A DNA stretch of 5,487 nt from Actinomycetota bacterium (GTDB lineage Bacteria; Actinomycetota; Actinomycetes; Nanopelagicales; Nanopelagicaceae): the NCBI GenBank assembly GCA_009699165.1, contig WLOR01000090.1:1-5487 (forward strand), given 5' to 3'. The notes under the pieces were generated by a model. It was given only the letters and a program-made list of their open reading frames with translations. It was not told where the DNA came from and searched no databases. The position numbers and the translations under genes are program-made. Shown here piece by piece: positions 5,471 through 5,487 of this stretch (positions are counted from its first letter, which is position 1; each line of letters begins with the position of its first letter).

Positions 5471-5487
5471 ATGTTTCTGCGCGAACC
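5471..5487 (+). CDS. tatA: First codons of a probable TatA translocase subunit (3' partial)
   Basis: An ATG at 5471 follows AAGGGAG (5456-5462) by 8 bases, the best ribosome site in the window. Only MFLRE and two bases of a probable proline codon are visible before the edge. The call to TatA, the small membrane-anchored pore-forming subunit of twin-arginine protein export, rests mainly on gene order: tatA-tatC follows pafBC in most actinobacteria. A short N-terminus reaching Glu-Pro quickly is compatible with actinobacterial TatA. The membrane helix and the FG hinge that would prove it lie outside the window. Confidence 0.55.

Overview
The window looks like a piece of a small, streamlined, moderately low-GC actinobacterial chromosome. 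A mycothiol-synthesis gene (mshC), an AdoMet-dependent tRNA m1A58 methyltransferase of the mycobacterial Rv2118c type, and the paired WYL regulators PafB and PafC are together an actinobacterial signature. Base composition is near the mid-40s percent GC by eye (not computed), and genes abut or overlap nearly everywhere. This fits freshwater lineages such as acI/Nanopelagicales, but that placement is inference.

Layout: the end of mshC (1-307, +) converges with a PAC2-family gene (304-1167, -). The PAC2 gene diverges from a HAD-IA phosphatase gene (about 1207-1884, +) across about 40 bp. The HAD gene converges, with a 9-bp overlap, on a compact RecB-type PD-(D/E)XK nuclease with an iron-sulfur cysteine signature (1876-2646, -). 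The nuclease gene diverges, across 51 bp, from the operon trmI-pafB-pafC (2698-5390, +), whose members overlap by 17 and 8 bp. An 80-bp gap then leads to the first codons of a gene that is probably tatA (5471 onward, +).

The order mshC / PAC2 / HAD / recB-like / trmI / ... / pafB / pafC / tatA matches the well-known actinobacterial Pup-proteasome neighbourhood. What is missing is the middle. In Mycobacterium tuberculosis and relatives, mpa/arc, dop, pup, prcB, prcA and pafA lie between trmI and pafB. Here the last codons of trmI overlap the pafB start, so none of that block is present at this site. The DNA-damage transcription factor PafBC, named for the accessory-factor locus, is kept without the pupylation genes. 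That is the most interesting point in the window. No mobile element, CRISPR array, RNA gene or plainly foreign gene is visible.

Regulation: both divergent gaps carry actinobacterial -10-like hexamers (TANNNT). The recB-like and trmI genes both appear leaderless, with GTG starts 6-7 bases after a -10. The PAC2/HAD gap contains one 7-base symmetric element that reads as a -10 on both strands. No rho-independent terminator with a T-tract was found.
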